From assembly GCF_016863195.1 (NCBI RefSeq), contig NZ_BOOK01000020.1:158068-222067 (forward strand): a stretch of DNA of 64,000 nt, in the 5' to 3' direction. Positions 17,318-26,047 of the stretch are shown piece by piece. The position numbers and the translations under genes are program-made. Numbering within the stretch: position 1 is the first letter of the stretch; every line of letters starts with the position of its first letter. Below the pieces are notes generated by a model. It did no database searches, was not told where the DNA came from, and saw nothing but the letters and a program-made list of their open reading frames with translations. The stretch comes from Paraplanobispora takensis (GTDB lineage: Bacteria > Actinomycetota > Actinomycetes > Streptosporangiales > Streptosporangiaceae).

Positions 17318-18433
17318 GTGAAGATCGGTGTTCCTGCCGAGGTCAAGAACCACGAGTACCGCGTCGCGGCCACCCCCGCGGGCGTGCACGAGCTGGTCCG
17401 CAACGGCCACGAGGTGGTCGTCCAGCGCGGCGCCGGGCTCGGCTCGCACCTGCCCGACGAGGACTACCTCGCGGCCGGCGCCAAGATCCTCGACACCGCC
17501 GACGAGGTGTGGGGCGAGGCCGACATGATCCTCAAGGTCAAGGAGCCCATCGCGGAGGAGTACCACCGCATGCGCCCCGGCCAGGTGCTGTTCACCTACC
17601 TGCACCTGGCGGCCGGCAAGGCGTGCGCCGAGGCCCTGCTGGAGCGGCAGGTCACCGGCATCGCCTACGAGACCGTCCAGGTCGGCAACACCCTGCCGCT
17701 GCTCGCCCCGATGTCCGAGGTCGCGGGCCGCCTCGCCCCGCAGGTCGGCGCCTACAACCTGATGCGCTTCAACGGCGGCCGCGGCGTGCTGCCCGGCGGC
17801 GTGCCCGGTGTGGCCCCGGCCAAGGTCGTGGTCATCGGTGCCGGCGTCTCGGGCCTCAACGCCGCGCAGATCGCGGTCGGCATGGGCGCGGACGTCACCG
17901 TCCTCGACCTCAACATCGACCGCCTGCGCCACATCGACGCCATCTACCAGGGCCGCCTGAAGACCCTCGTCTCGACCTCCTACGCGATCGAGAAGGAGGT
18001 CCTGGAGGCCGACCTGGTCATCGGCGCGGTGCTGATCCCCGGCGCCAAGGCCCCGACCCTCGTCTCCAACGACCTGGTCTCCCGCATGAAGCCGGGCTCC
18101 GTGCTCGTCGACATCGCCATCGACCAGGGCGGCTGCTTCGAGGACTCCCGGCCGACCACGCACGCCGAGCCGACCTACACGGTCCACAACTCGATCTTCT
18201 ACTGCGTGGCCAACATGCCGGGCTCGGTGGCCAACACCTCCACCTACGCGCTGACCAACGCGACCCTGCCGTACGCGGTCAAGCTCGCGAACCTGGGCTG
18301 GAAGGCCGCCCTGGAGCAGGACGCCTCCCTGGCCCTGGGCCTCAACACCCACGCGGGCCTGCTCACCAACGAGCAGGTCGCCGTCGCCCTCGGCCTGCCG
18401 TTCACGCCGCTCTCCGAGGTCGTCTCCGACTGA
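17318..18433 (+). CDS. ald: alanine dehydrogenase
   Basis: NAD-dependent reversible oxidative deamination of L-alanine to pyruvate and ammonia; 371 residues, exactly the family size. Family residues are in their canonical positions: Lys75 in LKVKEP, His96 in TYLHLA, the Rossmann motif [12 protein letters not shown] near 172, and the catalytic Asp in VDIAIDQGG near 270. GTG start with AGGAAA upstream. It follows a pyruvate-type aminotransferase, and a very strong terminator follows it, so these two genes probably form one transcription unit. Confidence 0.95.
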   Translation: MKIGVPAEVKNHEYRVAATPAGVHELVRNGHEVVVQRGAGLGSHLPDEDYLAAGAKILDTADEVWGEADMILKVKEPIAEEYHRMRPGQVLFTYLHLAAGKACAEALLERQVTGIAYETVQVGNTLPLLAPMSEVAGRLAPQVGAYNLMRFNGGRGVLPGGVPGVAPAKVVVIGAGVSGLNAAQIAVGMGADVTVLDLNIDRLRHIDAIYQGRLKTLVSTSYAIEKEVLEADLVIGAVLIPGAKAPTLVSNDLVSRMKPGSVLVDIAIDQGGCFEDSRPTTHAEPTYTVHNSIFYCVANMPGSVANTSTYALTNATLPYAVKLANLGWKAALEQDASLALGLNTHAGLLTNEQVAVALGLPFTPLSEVVSD

Positions 18434-18440
18434 CCCCGCC

Positions 18441-18482
18441 GGCGAGCGCCCCATGCCCGTCCGGGGGCATGGGGCGCTCGCC
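18441..18482 (+). terminator. strong intrinsic terminator after ald
   Basis: An 18-bp perfect stem (18441-18458 with 18465-18482, arms beginning GGCGAGCGCCCC) closes a 6-base loop and is followed by GTTTT. It lies 7 bp after the alanine dehydrogenase stop. Confidence 0.92.
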
Positions 18483-18492
18483 GTTTTCCCGG

Positions 18493-18570
18493 CGCCGGAC
18501 GGACTTTCCCCACGCCGGACGGACTTTCCCCACGCCGGACGGACTTCCCCACGCCGGACGGACTTCCCCG
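18493..18570. repeat. four-copy 19-20-bp tandem repeat
   Basis: CGCCGGACGGACTTTCCCCA occurs twice (18493-18512, 18513-18532), then twice more in a 19-bp form lacking one T (18533-18551, 18552-18570). It fills the gap between the ald terminator and the convergent Sel1-repeat gene. No coding potential; a VNTR-like locus. Confidence 0.9.
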
Positions 18571-18587
18571 CGTGGGGCGGGCCTTTG

Positions 18588-20021
18588 TCAGCGCAGGCCG
18601 AGACGGGCCCGCAGGTCGCGTGCGGTGGTCAGCACGTGCTCGACCTCCGCGGCCGTGGGCCAGGGGGAGCTGCCCGGCCGCAACAGCGTGTCCCGCACCG
18701 AACCGAGGTGCTCTATCGCGCCCCGGTGGAGCCCGCTGTGCGCGGTCAGCCAGCCGGCGGCGTCGGTGTGCTCGGGCATCGGCCGGGTGACCAGGTCCCA
18801 GGTGCCGAGGATCTCGGTCAGGTCGCAGGCCCGTAGCGGGATGCCGCCCCGGCGGGCCAGGGACGAGGCGGTCAGCTCGGCGCGGGCGACGAGCTCGGGT
18901 TCGGCGAGGCGTTCCCAGGGCGGGGCCGGCGGTCCGGGCTCGGCCGCCCGGGGCTCCGGGACGTCGTGGGCGCCGTGGGCGGAGCCGGTCGCCGCCAGCA
19001 GCGAGGCGAGCTCGGCGGCCGCCTGCGGGTGACCGGCCCGCGCCGCCTGGCGGAACCAGTGCTGGCCGCCCTGCAGGTCACCCAGCTCGGCGATGAGCAG
19101 CAGGCCGAAGTTGAAGGCGGCCTCCGGGTCGCCGCCGGTCGCCGCCCGGCCGAACCAGTGGCTGGCCGCGCCGGAGTCGCCCAGCTCCACGCAGACGAAC
19201 CCGGCCATCCGCTGGTCGCCGACGCGCCCGGCGGTGGCGGCGCGCTCGAACCAGGCGCGGGCGGTGCGCAGGTCGCCGCGCGACAGCGCGATCCCGCCGA
19301 GCTGCGAGGCGGCGCCGGGATGCTCGCTCCCGGCGGCCAGCCGGTAGAAGCCCTCCGCGCCCACCGGGTCGCGATGGGCCGCCAGCAGAAGTCCGAGGTG
19401 GTAGGCCGCGTCGGCGTGACCGCACCGGGCGGCCCGCTCCCACCACATGAGCGTCTCCTTCTCCTCGCCCATGGCGTAGGCCAGGAACCCCAGGTCGTGG
19501 GTGGAGGCCAGATCACCGTCGAGGGCCGCCCGGCGGTGCCACTCTCCGGCGGCCCGCGCCTCGCCGTCGTCCTCGTACAGCAGCGCCAGGCGCCGGGCCG
19601 CGGTCCGCGAGCCCGCCCGGGCCGCCGTCTCGAACCACCGCCGGGCCGCGGGCAGGTCGCCTCGCTGCTCCAGCAGCAGGATCGCCAGGTGCACCGCGGC
19701 CTCGGTGTCGTCCGCGCCGGCGGCCAGCTCGTACCATCGCACGGCCTCGTCGAGGCCGCCGTGCTTCTCGTGCCAGAGGCCCAGGTTGTAGGCGCTGTCC
19801 ACGTTTCCCGCCGCGGCGGCCCGCTCCCACCAGCGCCGCGCCGCCGCGCGGTCGCCGCGCTGCGCGTAGTGGCGGCCCAGCAGGTGGGCGGCCTGCATGT
19901 CGCCCCCCTGAGCCGCCTCCAGCAGATCGGTCCGGTCCTGCGCGCCACTCTCGTGCTCCGCGCCCCGTGGGGCGGGCACCAGGATCGCGGTCGCGTCCGG
20001 ATCACCCGGCCACCACCCCAT
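18588..20021 (-). CDS. Sel1-like/TPR repeat protein
   Basis: About 477 residues, no signal peptide or membrane segment. Residues about 30-360 consist of roughly nine 36-residue Sel1-like repeats, each with the pattern A..LG.......G....A..W...AA..G, for example AYNLGLWHEKHGGLDEAVRW. Such solenoids are protein-interaction scaffolds. A Pro-rich linker and a C-terminal region of about 110 residues follow (LTASSLARRGGIPLRACDL onward), which I do not recognise. Partners are unknown. It converges on ald, with tandem repeats and a terminator between them. Confidence 0.8.
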   Translation of the reverse strand: MGWWPGDPDATAILVPAPRGAEHESGAQDRTDLLEAAQGGDMQAAHLLGRHYAQRGDRAAARRWWERAAAAGNVDSAYNLGLWHEKHGGLDEAVRWYELAAGADDTEAAVHLAILLLEQRGDLPAARRWFETAARAGSRTAARRLALLYEDDGEARAAGEWHRRAALDGDLASTHDLGFLAYAMGEEKETLMWWERAARCGHADAAYHLGLLLAAHRDPVGAEGFYRLAAGSEHPGAASQLGGIALSRGDLRTARAWFERAATAGRVGDQRMAGFVCVELGDSGAASHWFGRAATGGDPEAAFNFGLLLIAELGDLQGGQHWFRQAARAGHPQAAAELASLLAATGSAHGAHDVPEPRAAEPGPPAPPWERLAEPELVARAELTASSLARRGGIPLRACDLTEILGTWDLVTRPMPEHTDAAGWLTAHSGLHRGAIEHLGSVRDTLLRPGSSPWPTAAEVEHVLTTARDLRARLGLR

Positions 20022-20106
20022 GTCATCCTCCTCGCCGACAATGCACAGGGTCGCATGTAACCGTATGCGGACGGAGAGTAATCGCCGCTTCGATTCCCGG
20101 GAGTGC

Positions 20107-21051
20107 TCAGACGAAGGTGACGAACCCCGTATACATTCCCATCGAGCAGACGTAGCGCAGCGACCCCGGACGCTGCGGGCCGAGCCGTACGACGGCGGGC
20201 AGGGCCACGTCGCGGCCGTCGATGGTCAGGGACCGTGCGCAGCCGGGACTCCCCGCCAGGCGGAAGGTGATCTCCACGGGCACGCCCGCGCGGGCGGTGA
20301 CGATCCCCGGGCGGTAACCCCGGTCCGTCGCCCAGACGTCGATCCGCTGCACATCGCCGGCCCCGGGCGGTCGCGCGTGATCGTGACGAGCCTCAGAGGT
20401 CTGCCGTACGGCCTGCGCCGCCGCGGGGCCGGGGAGCCACCCGCCCAGGCGCAGCCCCGAGGTCGCGGTCCACAGCCCGGCGGCCAGCGCGAGCACCCCC
20501 GCCAGCGCCGCCAGGCGGGTCGAGGCCATCCGGCGAAGAGCCAGCCCGAGCAGGGCGAACGCGGGCGCGCTGCCCGTGACGAACCCCGCCATGACCGCCG
20601 TGCCGCCGAGCGCGGAGCCGCTGGAGACCGCGACCGCCTCGGCGCTCAGGGTGACCCCGCAGGGCAGCAGGATCGTCGAGGCTCCCAGCAGCGCGGCCCT
20701 TCCCAGGGCCGGTGCGGCCTGCCGTCCACCCCCGTGGGAGGGGCACGCGCGGGACCTCCCGGTGAGCAGGCGCAGCCCGAACCCGATGACCGCGACCCCC
20801 GCCACGATCATCAGCGCGGCCCGCACCCCCGGCGTCAGTCGCACGGCCGAGCCCAGCAGCCCCAGCAGCGCCCCCGCCGCCAGATGGGAGGCGAGCCGTC
20901 CGGCCAGGAACAGGGAGACGACCTTCGGCCCCGAGACCGTGGCCCGGGTGGTCAGCCCGGTCAGCAGACCGCCCTGCACGGCCGTGCACGAAGCGGTGCC
21001 CGCCACCATCCCGGCGGCGAGCCCCCCGACGAACAGCGCGGCCGGCTCCAC
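20107..21051 (-). CDS. TauE/SafE (UreH-like) membrane protein fused to a cupredoxin-like domain
   Basis: About 314 residues from a GTG start. Residues 1-215 form about six membrane segments of the sulfite-exporter TauE/UreH_2 group, beginning with a cysteine-containing repeat (GTASCTAVQGGLLTG) and mirrored later by LLPCGVTLSAEA. After a His-containing linker (ARHDHARPPG), the last 90 residues resemble an EfeO/plastocyanin-type cupredoxin strand set, RGYRPGIVTARAGVPVEITF, ending VCSMGMYTGFV with Cys, Met and Met available for copper. The fusion suggests copper handling or delivery across the membrane; this is inference. Confidence 0.75.
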   Translation of the reverse strand: MEPAALFVGGLAAGMVAGTASCTAVQGGLLTGLTTRATVSGPKVVSLFLAGRLASHLAAGALLGLLGSAVRLTPGVRAALMIVAGVAVIGFGLRLLTGRSRACPSHGGGRQAAPALGRAALLGASTILLPCGVTLSAEAVAVSSGSALGGTAVMAGFVTGSAPAFALLGLALRRMASTRLAALAGVLALAAGLWTATSGLRLGGWLPGPAAAQAVRQTSEARHDHARPPGAGDVQRIDVWATDRGYRPGIVTARAGVPVEITFRLAGSPGCARSLTIDGRDVALPAVVRLGPQRPGSLRYVCSMGMYTGFVTFV

Positions 21052-21183
21052 TCAGCGAGCGGCCGGGCCCGCGATCCAGGTCCCCACGGCTCGACGGTAA
21101 CGGCTCCCGCCGGGGTCGAACAGTGACATTGCCGTCACCCTCCGCCGTCACGCCTCGTCATCCACCCCGCCGGGGCGGTGCGC

Positions 21184-21440
21184 TCAGGTCTGCCGGAGGG
21201 CTTTGTCGAAGACGGAGGTGTCGAGCGTGAAGTCGACGGGCGCGGGGAGGCGGCCGGAGCCGGGACGAAGTCCGGTTCGACTGGATCTCGGGGGTCGTCG
21301 ATGCGGACATCGACTTTGCCGGGATGGGCGCGCCGGTCACGCTCCACGGTCGGTGAGTGAAGCTCGCGGGAAAGCGGTGTCGCGATCCAGCCGTGCTCGG
21401 GGGTGGGCCGCAGGTCGGCGTGCTGTTTCTGCGAGGTCAT
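21184..21440 (-). pseudogene. small gene of unknown function, apparently frameshifted
   Basis: Starting at the ATG complementary to 21438-21440, one frame gives a plausible hydrophilic protein through KVDVRIDDPRDPVEPDFVP. A second frame then gives a well-formed end, APVDFTLDTSVFDKALRQT, stopping at 21184-21186. The 257-bp length is not a multiple of three. Either a one- or two-base indel around 21230-21300 has broken the gene or these are coincidental open frames. I cannot assign a family. It occupies the otherwise empty stretch between the TauE-cupredoxin gene and the response regulator. Confidence 0.35.
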
Positions 21441-21515
21441 GACCATGATCACGTGTCTCTTCGTGTTCTGGTGGACGCGGTCGGTATCGCAAAGATCGAT
21501 CGGCCCGGAAGGGAC

Positions 21516-22163
21516 TCAGGTCCAGCCGGGGCGGACCAGGCCGCTCTCGTAGGCGATGACCACGAGCTGGGCGCGGTCGCGGGCCTGGAGCTTCATCATG
21601 ATGCGGCTGACGTGGGTCTTGGCCGTGGCCGGGCTCATGAAGAGCCGGCCGGCGATCTCGTCGTTCGTCATGCCGGTGCCGACCAGGGCGAGGACCTCCC
21701 GCTCGCGGTCGGTGAGCGGGGACAGGTCGAGGCAGGAGGCGGGCTCCTTGGCGCGGCTGGCGTACTCGGCGATGAGGCGGCGGGTCACGCCGGGGGAGAG
21801 CAGGGCGTCCCCGGCCGCGACGACCCGGACGGCCTGGATCAGCTCGGCGGGCTCGGTGTCCTTGACCAGGAAGCCGCTGGCGCCGTTGCGCAGGGCCTCG
21901 AAGACGTACTCGTCGAGCTCGAAGGTGGTCAGGATGACGATCCTCGGTCCCGGCGGCATGCGCCGGGTGGCCTCCAGCCCGTCCATGCCGGGCATCCGCA
22001 CGTCCATCAGGATCACGTCCGGCCGGTGCTCGCCGGCCAGCGCGATGGCCTCGGCCCCGTCGGCGGCCTCGCCGACCACGGTCATCCCGGGCTGGGCGTC
22101 GAGCAGCGCCCGGAACCCGGCCCTGACCAGGGCCTGGTCGTCGGCGAGAACGATCCTGATCAC
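21516..22163 (-). CDS. NarL/FixJ-family response regulator
   Basis: About 215 residues. Receiver domain: IRIVLADDQALVRAGFRALL with acidic pocket DD, phosphoacceptor Asp in VILMDVRMPGMDGLEA, and Lys in GASGFLVKDTEP. LuxR-type helix-turn-helix at the C-terminus: LTDREREVLALVGTGMTNDE and SPATAKTHVSRIMMKL. The GTG start overlaps the kinase stop (GTGA, 22160-22163), so the pair is translationally coupled. Output targets are unknown; a gamma-glutamyltransferase gene is divergent from the pair. Confidence 0.93.
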   Translation of the reverse strand: MIRIVLADDQALVRAGFRALLDAQPGMTVVGEAADGAEAIALAGEHRPDVILMDVRMPGMDGLEATRRMPPGPRIVILTTFELDEYVFEALRNGASGFLVKDTEPAELIQAVRVVAAGDALLSPGVTRRLIAEYASRAKEPASCLDLSPLTDREREVLALVGTGMTNDEIAGRLFMSPATAKTHVSRIMMKLQARDRAQLVVIAYESGLVRPGWT

Positions 22164-23290
22164 GACTCCTCCGCGGGGACCGGCAGCCGCGCCTCGACGC
22201 GGAAGCCCGGTCCGTGGCGTCCTGCGGTCAGCGTGCCGCCCAGGGCGGCGGCCCGTTCCTTCATACCGGGGATGCCGTTCCCGCCGCCCAGGCTCTCGGC
22301 GGGCGTCCCGTCGCCGGAGTCGGTGACGCGGATCAGCAGCTCGCGGGGGCCGTACTCCAGCAGGACCTCCACCGTGGAGCCGGGGGCGTGCCGGGCGGTG
22401 TTGGTCAGGGCCTCCTGGACGATGCGGTATCCGGCCAGGTCCACCCCGGGGGGCACCGGCCTGGCCCGGCCGGTGACCCGCCGGGTGACGTCGAGGCCGT
22501 TGCGCCCGGCCGGCTCGGTCAGCTGGTCCAGCTGGTCCAGCCCGCCGGTGGGCGAGCGGGGCGCGCCGTCGCGGAGCACGCCGATCAGCGAGCGCATCTC
22601 GGTCAGCACCTCCTTGGACGCCTGCTTGATCGTGGTGAGCGCGGTGCGGGCCTGCTCGGGGTTGTCGTCGATCAGGTGCAGCGCGGTGGAGGCCTGCACG
22701 TGGATGAGCGAGATGTTGTGGGCGAGCACGTCGTGCAGTTCCTGGGCCATGGTCAGCCGCTCCTCGCTGGCCTGCCGCCGCGACTCCTCCTCGGTGATCC
22801 GCTCCCGCTCGGTCCTGCGCTCCTTCCTGGTCCGGGCGAACTCGCCCACGGCCAGCAGGACGCCCATGACGGCCGCGATCGTCAGGGAGTGCCACAGGCC
22901 CGGGCTCGGGACGGGCGCCAGCCAGGTCGTGTAGACCACGAAGAACGCGTAGCCCGACACCGCGAACGCCCAGGCGGTCCGCCGGTGGCCGAGGGCCAGG
23001 GCGTTGTAGAGCGCGATGCCCGGGCTGAAGAAGATCGGGCCGTAGGGGTGGCCCCGCATGACGAAGACGACCATCGTGGCCAGGGTGAGGGCCAGGGTGA
23101 GCACGGGACGGCTGCGCCGCCAGGCCAGGACGAGCCCCCCGGCCAGCAGCAGCGCGTTGCCCGCCGGGTCCACCGGCAGCCGGTCGGGCTGGTTCTCCTG
23201 CGCCCCGTAGTTGGTGGCGACCTGGGCGGCCGCCACGATGATCGGGAGCATCCGGTCGGTCCAGCGGGGGTGGGTTCGCACGTCCAGCAC
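22160..23290 (-). CDS. DesK/NarX-type sensor histidine kinase
   Basis: About 376 residues. Four to five N-terminal membrane segments with little extracytoplasmic sequence are followed by a coiled coil rich in Arg/Glu. The HisKA_3 dimerisation domain has the phosphorylated His in AQELHDVLAHNISLIHVQAS. The HATPase_c domain has IVQEALTNTARHAPG (N box) and VTDSGDGTPAES, NGIPGMKERAAALGG (G boxes). GTG 23290 is the chosen start; its ribosome site is weak. First gene of the two-component operon. The ligand is probably sensed within or near the membrane. Confidence 0.9.
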   Translation of the reverse strand: MLDVRTHPRWTDRMLPIIVAAAQVATNYGAQENQPDRLPVDPAGNALLLAGGLVLAWRRSRPVLTLALTLATMVVFVMRGHPYGPIFFSPGIALYNALALGHRRTAWAFAVSGYAFFVVYTTWLAPVPSPGLWHSLTIAAVMGVLLAVGEFARTRKERRTERERITEEESRRQASEERLTMAQELHDVLAHNISLIHVQASTALHLIDDNPEQARTALTTIKQASKEVLTEMRSLIGVLRDGAPRSPTGGLDQLDQLTEPAGRNGLDVTRRVTGRARPVPPGVDLAGYRIVQEALTNTARHAPGSTVEVLLEYGPRELLIRVTDSGDGTPAESLGGGNGIPGMKERAAALGGTLTAGRHGPGFRVEARLPVPAEES

Positions 23291-23455
23291 CTTATGTCCG
23301 GCGGCGTGACCTGCGCGTCCCCCCGGTGCGGCAGGCCACGCTACATCCTCCGGGGTAGCCGGGGGTGTTCCCGGGGTAGGTGGGGCGGAAATCTCCCCCG
23401 GGAGAAGTGCTGACAATCCTGACAAGCTGGGTAAAGCTGTCCGGAGGAGGTCATG

Positions 23456-25234
23456 ATGATCACTCGTCGCTTCGCGGCGCCGCTCGCCGCAGTCCTGACC
23501 GGAGGTTCCGTCCTGCTCGCCCCGCCGACGGCGGTGGCCGCACCGCCGGCGGAGAAGCCGGCGGAGAGGGTGGACAAGACACCCGTCGCCGAGGGATACG
23601 GGGGCGCGGTCTCGACCGTCGACCTGGACGCGAGCAAGGCGGCGCTGCAGGTGCTGCGGCGCGGGGGCAACGCCGTGGACGCGGCGATCGCCGCGGCGGC
23701 CACCCTGGGTGTGACCGAGCCGTACTCGGCCGGGCTGGCCGGTGGCGGGTTCATCGTCTACTACGACGCGCGGCGGGGCAGGGTCCACACGATCGACGGC
23801 CGCGAGACGGCGCCCGGCGCGATGACCTCGGCCTCCCTGGAGGGGATCCCGTTCGAGGAGGCCGTCACCAGCGGGCTGTCGGCCGGGGTGCCGGGCAGCG
23901 TGGCCCAGTGGGAGCTGGCGCTGCGCCGGTTCGGCACGATCTCGCTGCGGCAGGCGCTGCAGCCCGCGATCGAGGTCGCCTCCAAGGGCTTCACGGTCGA
24001 CCAGACCTTCTACGACCAGACCGCCGCCAACGCGGCCCGGTTCAAGGACTTCACCTCCACCGCCGCGCTGTACCTGCCCGGCGGCGCGCCGCCCGCGGTC
24101 GGCTCGACCTTCCGCAACCCCGAGCTGGCCGACACCTATCGCAAGCTGGGCCGCTACGGCGGACGCTGGCTGTACGGCGGAGGCCTCGGCGCCGAGATCG
24201 TCCGGACCGTCAAGAGCCCGCCGGTCACCCCGGGATCCACCAGGAACGTCCGGCCGGGCCTGATGGAACTGTCGGACCTGCGGGCCTACCGGGCGCTCGA
24301 ACGCCCGCCCACGCGGATCTCCTACGAGGGCATGGACGTGTACGGCATGGCGCCCCCGTCCTCGGGCGGCTCGACGGTCGGCGAGGCGCTCAACATCCTG
24401 GAGGCCCTGCCCGACGTCGGCGTGCACGAGTATCTGGAGGCCTCCAGGCTCGCCTTCGCCGACCGCGGCAAGTACGTCGGGGACGTGCCCGGCGTGCCGC
24501 TGCGGGAGCTGCTGTCCGACGGGTTCGCCAAGGAGCGCGCCTGCCTGATCGGCGAGCGGGCGATGGCCCACCCGGCGCCCGCGGGCGAGCCGGACGGCGA
24601 CTACGCCCCGTGCCCCGCCCCGGCGGGCGGAGCGCAGCCCGAGACCGCGGGACCGGCCCGGGAGGGGCCGGAGACGACCCACCTCGTCGTGACGGACCGC
24701 TGGGGCAACGTCGTCGCCTACAACATCACCATCGAGTCCACCGGCGGCAACGGCATCGTCGTGCCCGGCCGCGGCTTCCTGCTCAACAACGAGCTGACCG
24801 ACTTCACCTTCGGCCCCGCGCCGGGCGACCCCAACCTCCCGGGGCCGGGCAAGCGCCCGCGCTCGTCCATGGCGCCGACGATCGTCCTGGACGACGGCAG
24901 GCCGCTGCTGGCCCTCGGCTCGCCCGGCGGGTCCACGATCATCACCACCGTCCTGCAGATCCTCGTCAACCGCTGGGAGCTCGGCATGAGCCTGCCCGAG
25001 GCCCTCGCCGCGCCCCGCGCCACCCAGCGCAACACCGCCCAGACCCAGGCCGAGCAGGCCTTCCTGGACCGTTACGGCGCCGAGCTGACCGCCAGGGGCC
25101 ACAGCTTCGCCCTCAACCCCGAGATCGGCGCGGCCACCGCCGTGGAGTTCCTGGGCAAGGGCAGGCTCCAGGCCGTGGCCGAGCCGTCCCGCCGGGGCGG
25201 GGGCAGCGCCCTGGTCGTCTCTCCGGCGCGCTGA
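23456..25234 (+). CDS. ggt: gamma-glutamyltransferase (secreted)
   Basis: Cleaves and transfers the gamma-glutamyl group of glutathione and related compounds; about 592 residues. The N-terminus is a Sec signal peptide ending near APPTAVAA. Ntn-hydrolase features: the autoprocessing/nucleophile Thr at the start of TTHLVVTDRWGN (near residue 407), gamma-glutamate-binding SSMAPTIV, and LGSPGGSTIITTV near the C-terminus. A second ATG lies 3 bp upstream; 23456 is preferred because GGAGGAGG is then five bases away. It is divergent from the DesK-type two-component system, which might control it. Confidence 0.93.
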   Translation: MITRRFAAPLAAVLTGGSVLLAPPTAVAAPPAEKPAERVDKTPVAEGYGGAVSTVDLDASKAALQVLRRGGNAVDAAIAAAATLGVTEPYSAGLAGGGFIVYYDARRGRVHTIDGRETAPGAMTSASLEGIPFEEAVTSGLSAGVPGSVAQWELALRRFGTISLRQALQPAIEVASKGFTVDQTFYDQTAANAARFKDFTSTAALYLPGGAPPAVGSTFRNPELADTYRKLGRYGGRWLYGGGLGAEIVRTVKSPPVTPGSTRNVRPGLMELSDLRAYRALERPPTRISYEGMDVYGMAPPSSGGSTVGEALNILEALPDVGVHEYLEASRLAFADRGKYVGDVPGVPLRELLSDGFAKERACLIGERAMAHPAPAGEPDGDYAPCPAPAGGAQPETAGPAREGPETTHLVVTDRWGNVVAYNITIESTGGNGIVVPGRGFLLNNELTDFTFGPAPGDPNLPGPGKRPRSSMAPTIVLDDGRPLLALGSPGGSTIITTVLQILVNRWELGMSLPEALAAPRATQRNTAQTQAEQAFLDRYGAELTARGHSFALNPEIGAATAVEFLGKGRLQAVAEPSRRGGGSALVVSPAR

Positions 25235-25312
25235 CCGGGTGGTCCCGCGTCCACCGGGTGATGCCTAGGATTCGGGCATCCGCAGTGATGGGGTTCCTGA
25301 AGGGGTGGGCCG

Positions 25313-25927
25313 GTGGACGCAGGTGAACCCGTGGAGGTGCCGGGGCCGCCGCGTGAGGAGCAGTTGCTGGCGGGGCTGGCGAAGCTGGGGCAGGCGGTGC
25401 GGATGAGCGCCTGGCGCAACGCGGGGCCGTACGGGCTCTCGCCTCTCCAGGCCGACATCCTTGCCTTCCTCGCCGGGGACGACCGGCCCCGGCGGCAGGG
25501 GGAGGTGGTCGCGGCCCTGGCCTCGACGGCGCCGACGGTCAGCGACGCGATGCGGGCGCTGACCGGCAAGGGGCTGGTGAGCAAGGTCAGGGACGCCGCC
25601 GACGCGCGGGCGTTCGTGCTGACGCTCACCGGCGTCGGCCGGCAGGAGGCGGCGCGGCTGAGCGCCGTGCCGGAGCCGCTGCGGGCGGCGGTCGCCGCGC
25701 TGGATGCCGGCGATCTGGCGGCGATGCTGCGCGGGGCCTCGGCGATGATGCGGGTGCTGCAGGAGCACCGGGCGATCCCGATCTCCCGGATGTGCCTGAC
25801 CTGCCGTTTCTACCGGCCCGACGCGCATCCGGAGGACCCGGCGCGGCCGCATCACTGCCTGTTCGTGGACGCCCCGTTCGGGGACGGGGAACTGCGTCTG
25901 GACTGCCCGGACCACGAGTCCGCCTGA
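25313..25927 (+). CDS. MarR-family regulator with a C-terminal cysteine cluster
   Basis: About 204 residues from GTG. The winged-helix core is LSPLQADILAFLAG...RRQGEVVAALASTAPTVSDAMRALTGKGLVSK. After the usual dimerisation helices, the last 50 residues carry CLTCRFYRPDAHP, a second pair HHCLFVDAPF, and LDCPDHES, giving four Cys plus His in a spacing that could bind zinc or an iron-sulfur cluster. Most MarR proteins lack this tail. It lies 60 bp before a perfect 36-bp palindrome that precedes the AhpD-like gene on the same strand, so it is the likely regulator of that gene; a redox or metal cue is inferred. Confidence 0.8.
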   Translation: MDAGEPVEVPGPPREEQLLAGLAKLGQAVRMSAWRNAGPYGLSPLQADILAFLAGDDRPRRQGEVVAALASTAPTVSDAMRALTGKGLVSKVRDAADARAFVLTLTGVGRQEAARLSAVPEPLRAAVAALDAGDLAAMLRGASAMMRVLQEHRAIPISRMCLTCRFYRPDAHPEDPARPHHCLFVDAPFGDGELRLDCPDHESA

Positions 25928-25986
25928 CCCCGCAGCCGTACGGCCCGCCGCTTTTCCCGATCCTCGTGCTCCTGCCGGGGTTGAAT

Positions 25987-26022
25987 ATTTGGCAGTGCCA
26001 ACTATAGTTGGCACTGCCAAAT
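25987..26022. promoter_or_regulatory. perfect 36-bp palindrome made of two operator copies
   Basis: The 18 bases at 25987-26004 and 26005-26022 are exact reverse complements. Each arm also contains its own palindrome: TTGGCAGTGCCAA (25989-26001) and TTGGCACTGCCAA (26008-26020), 19 bp apart. This is the layout of a tandem operator that binds two regulator dimers side by side, placed 26 bp upstream of the AhpD-like start. Confidence 0.85.
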
Positions 26023-26047
26023 GTTGATTCCGGTGAAGGAGTTCCCC

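Noticed and set aside
18493..18570. Possible CRISPR array
   Set aside because: The units are head to tail without spacers, and no cas genes are present; the same holds for 28384-28520.
25987..26022. 36-bp palindrome as a terminator
   Set aside because: No loop, no T-run, it lies just upstream of a gene start, and each arm is itself a palindrome, which fits an operator better.
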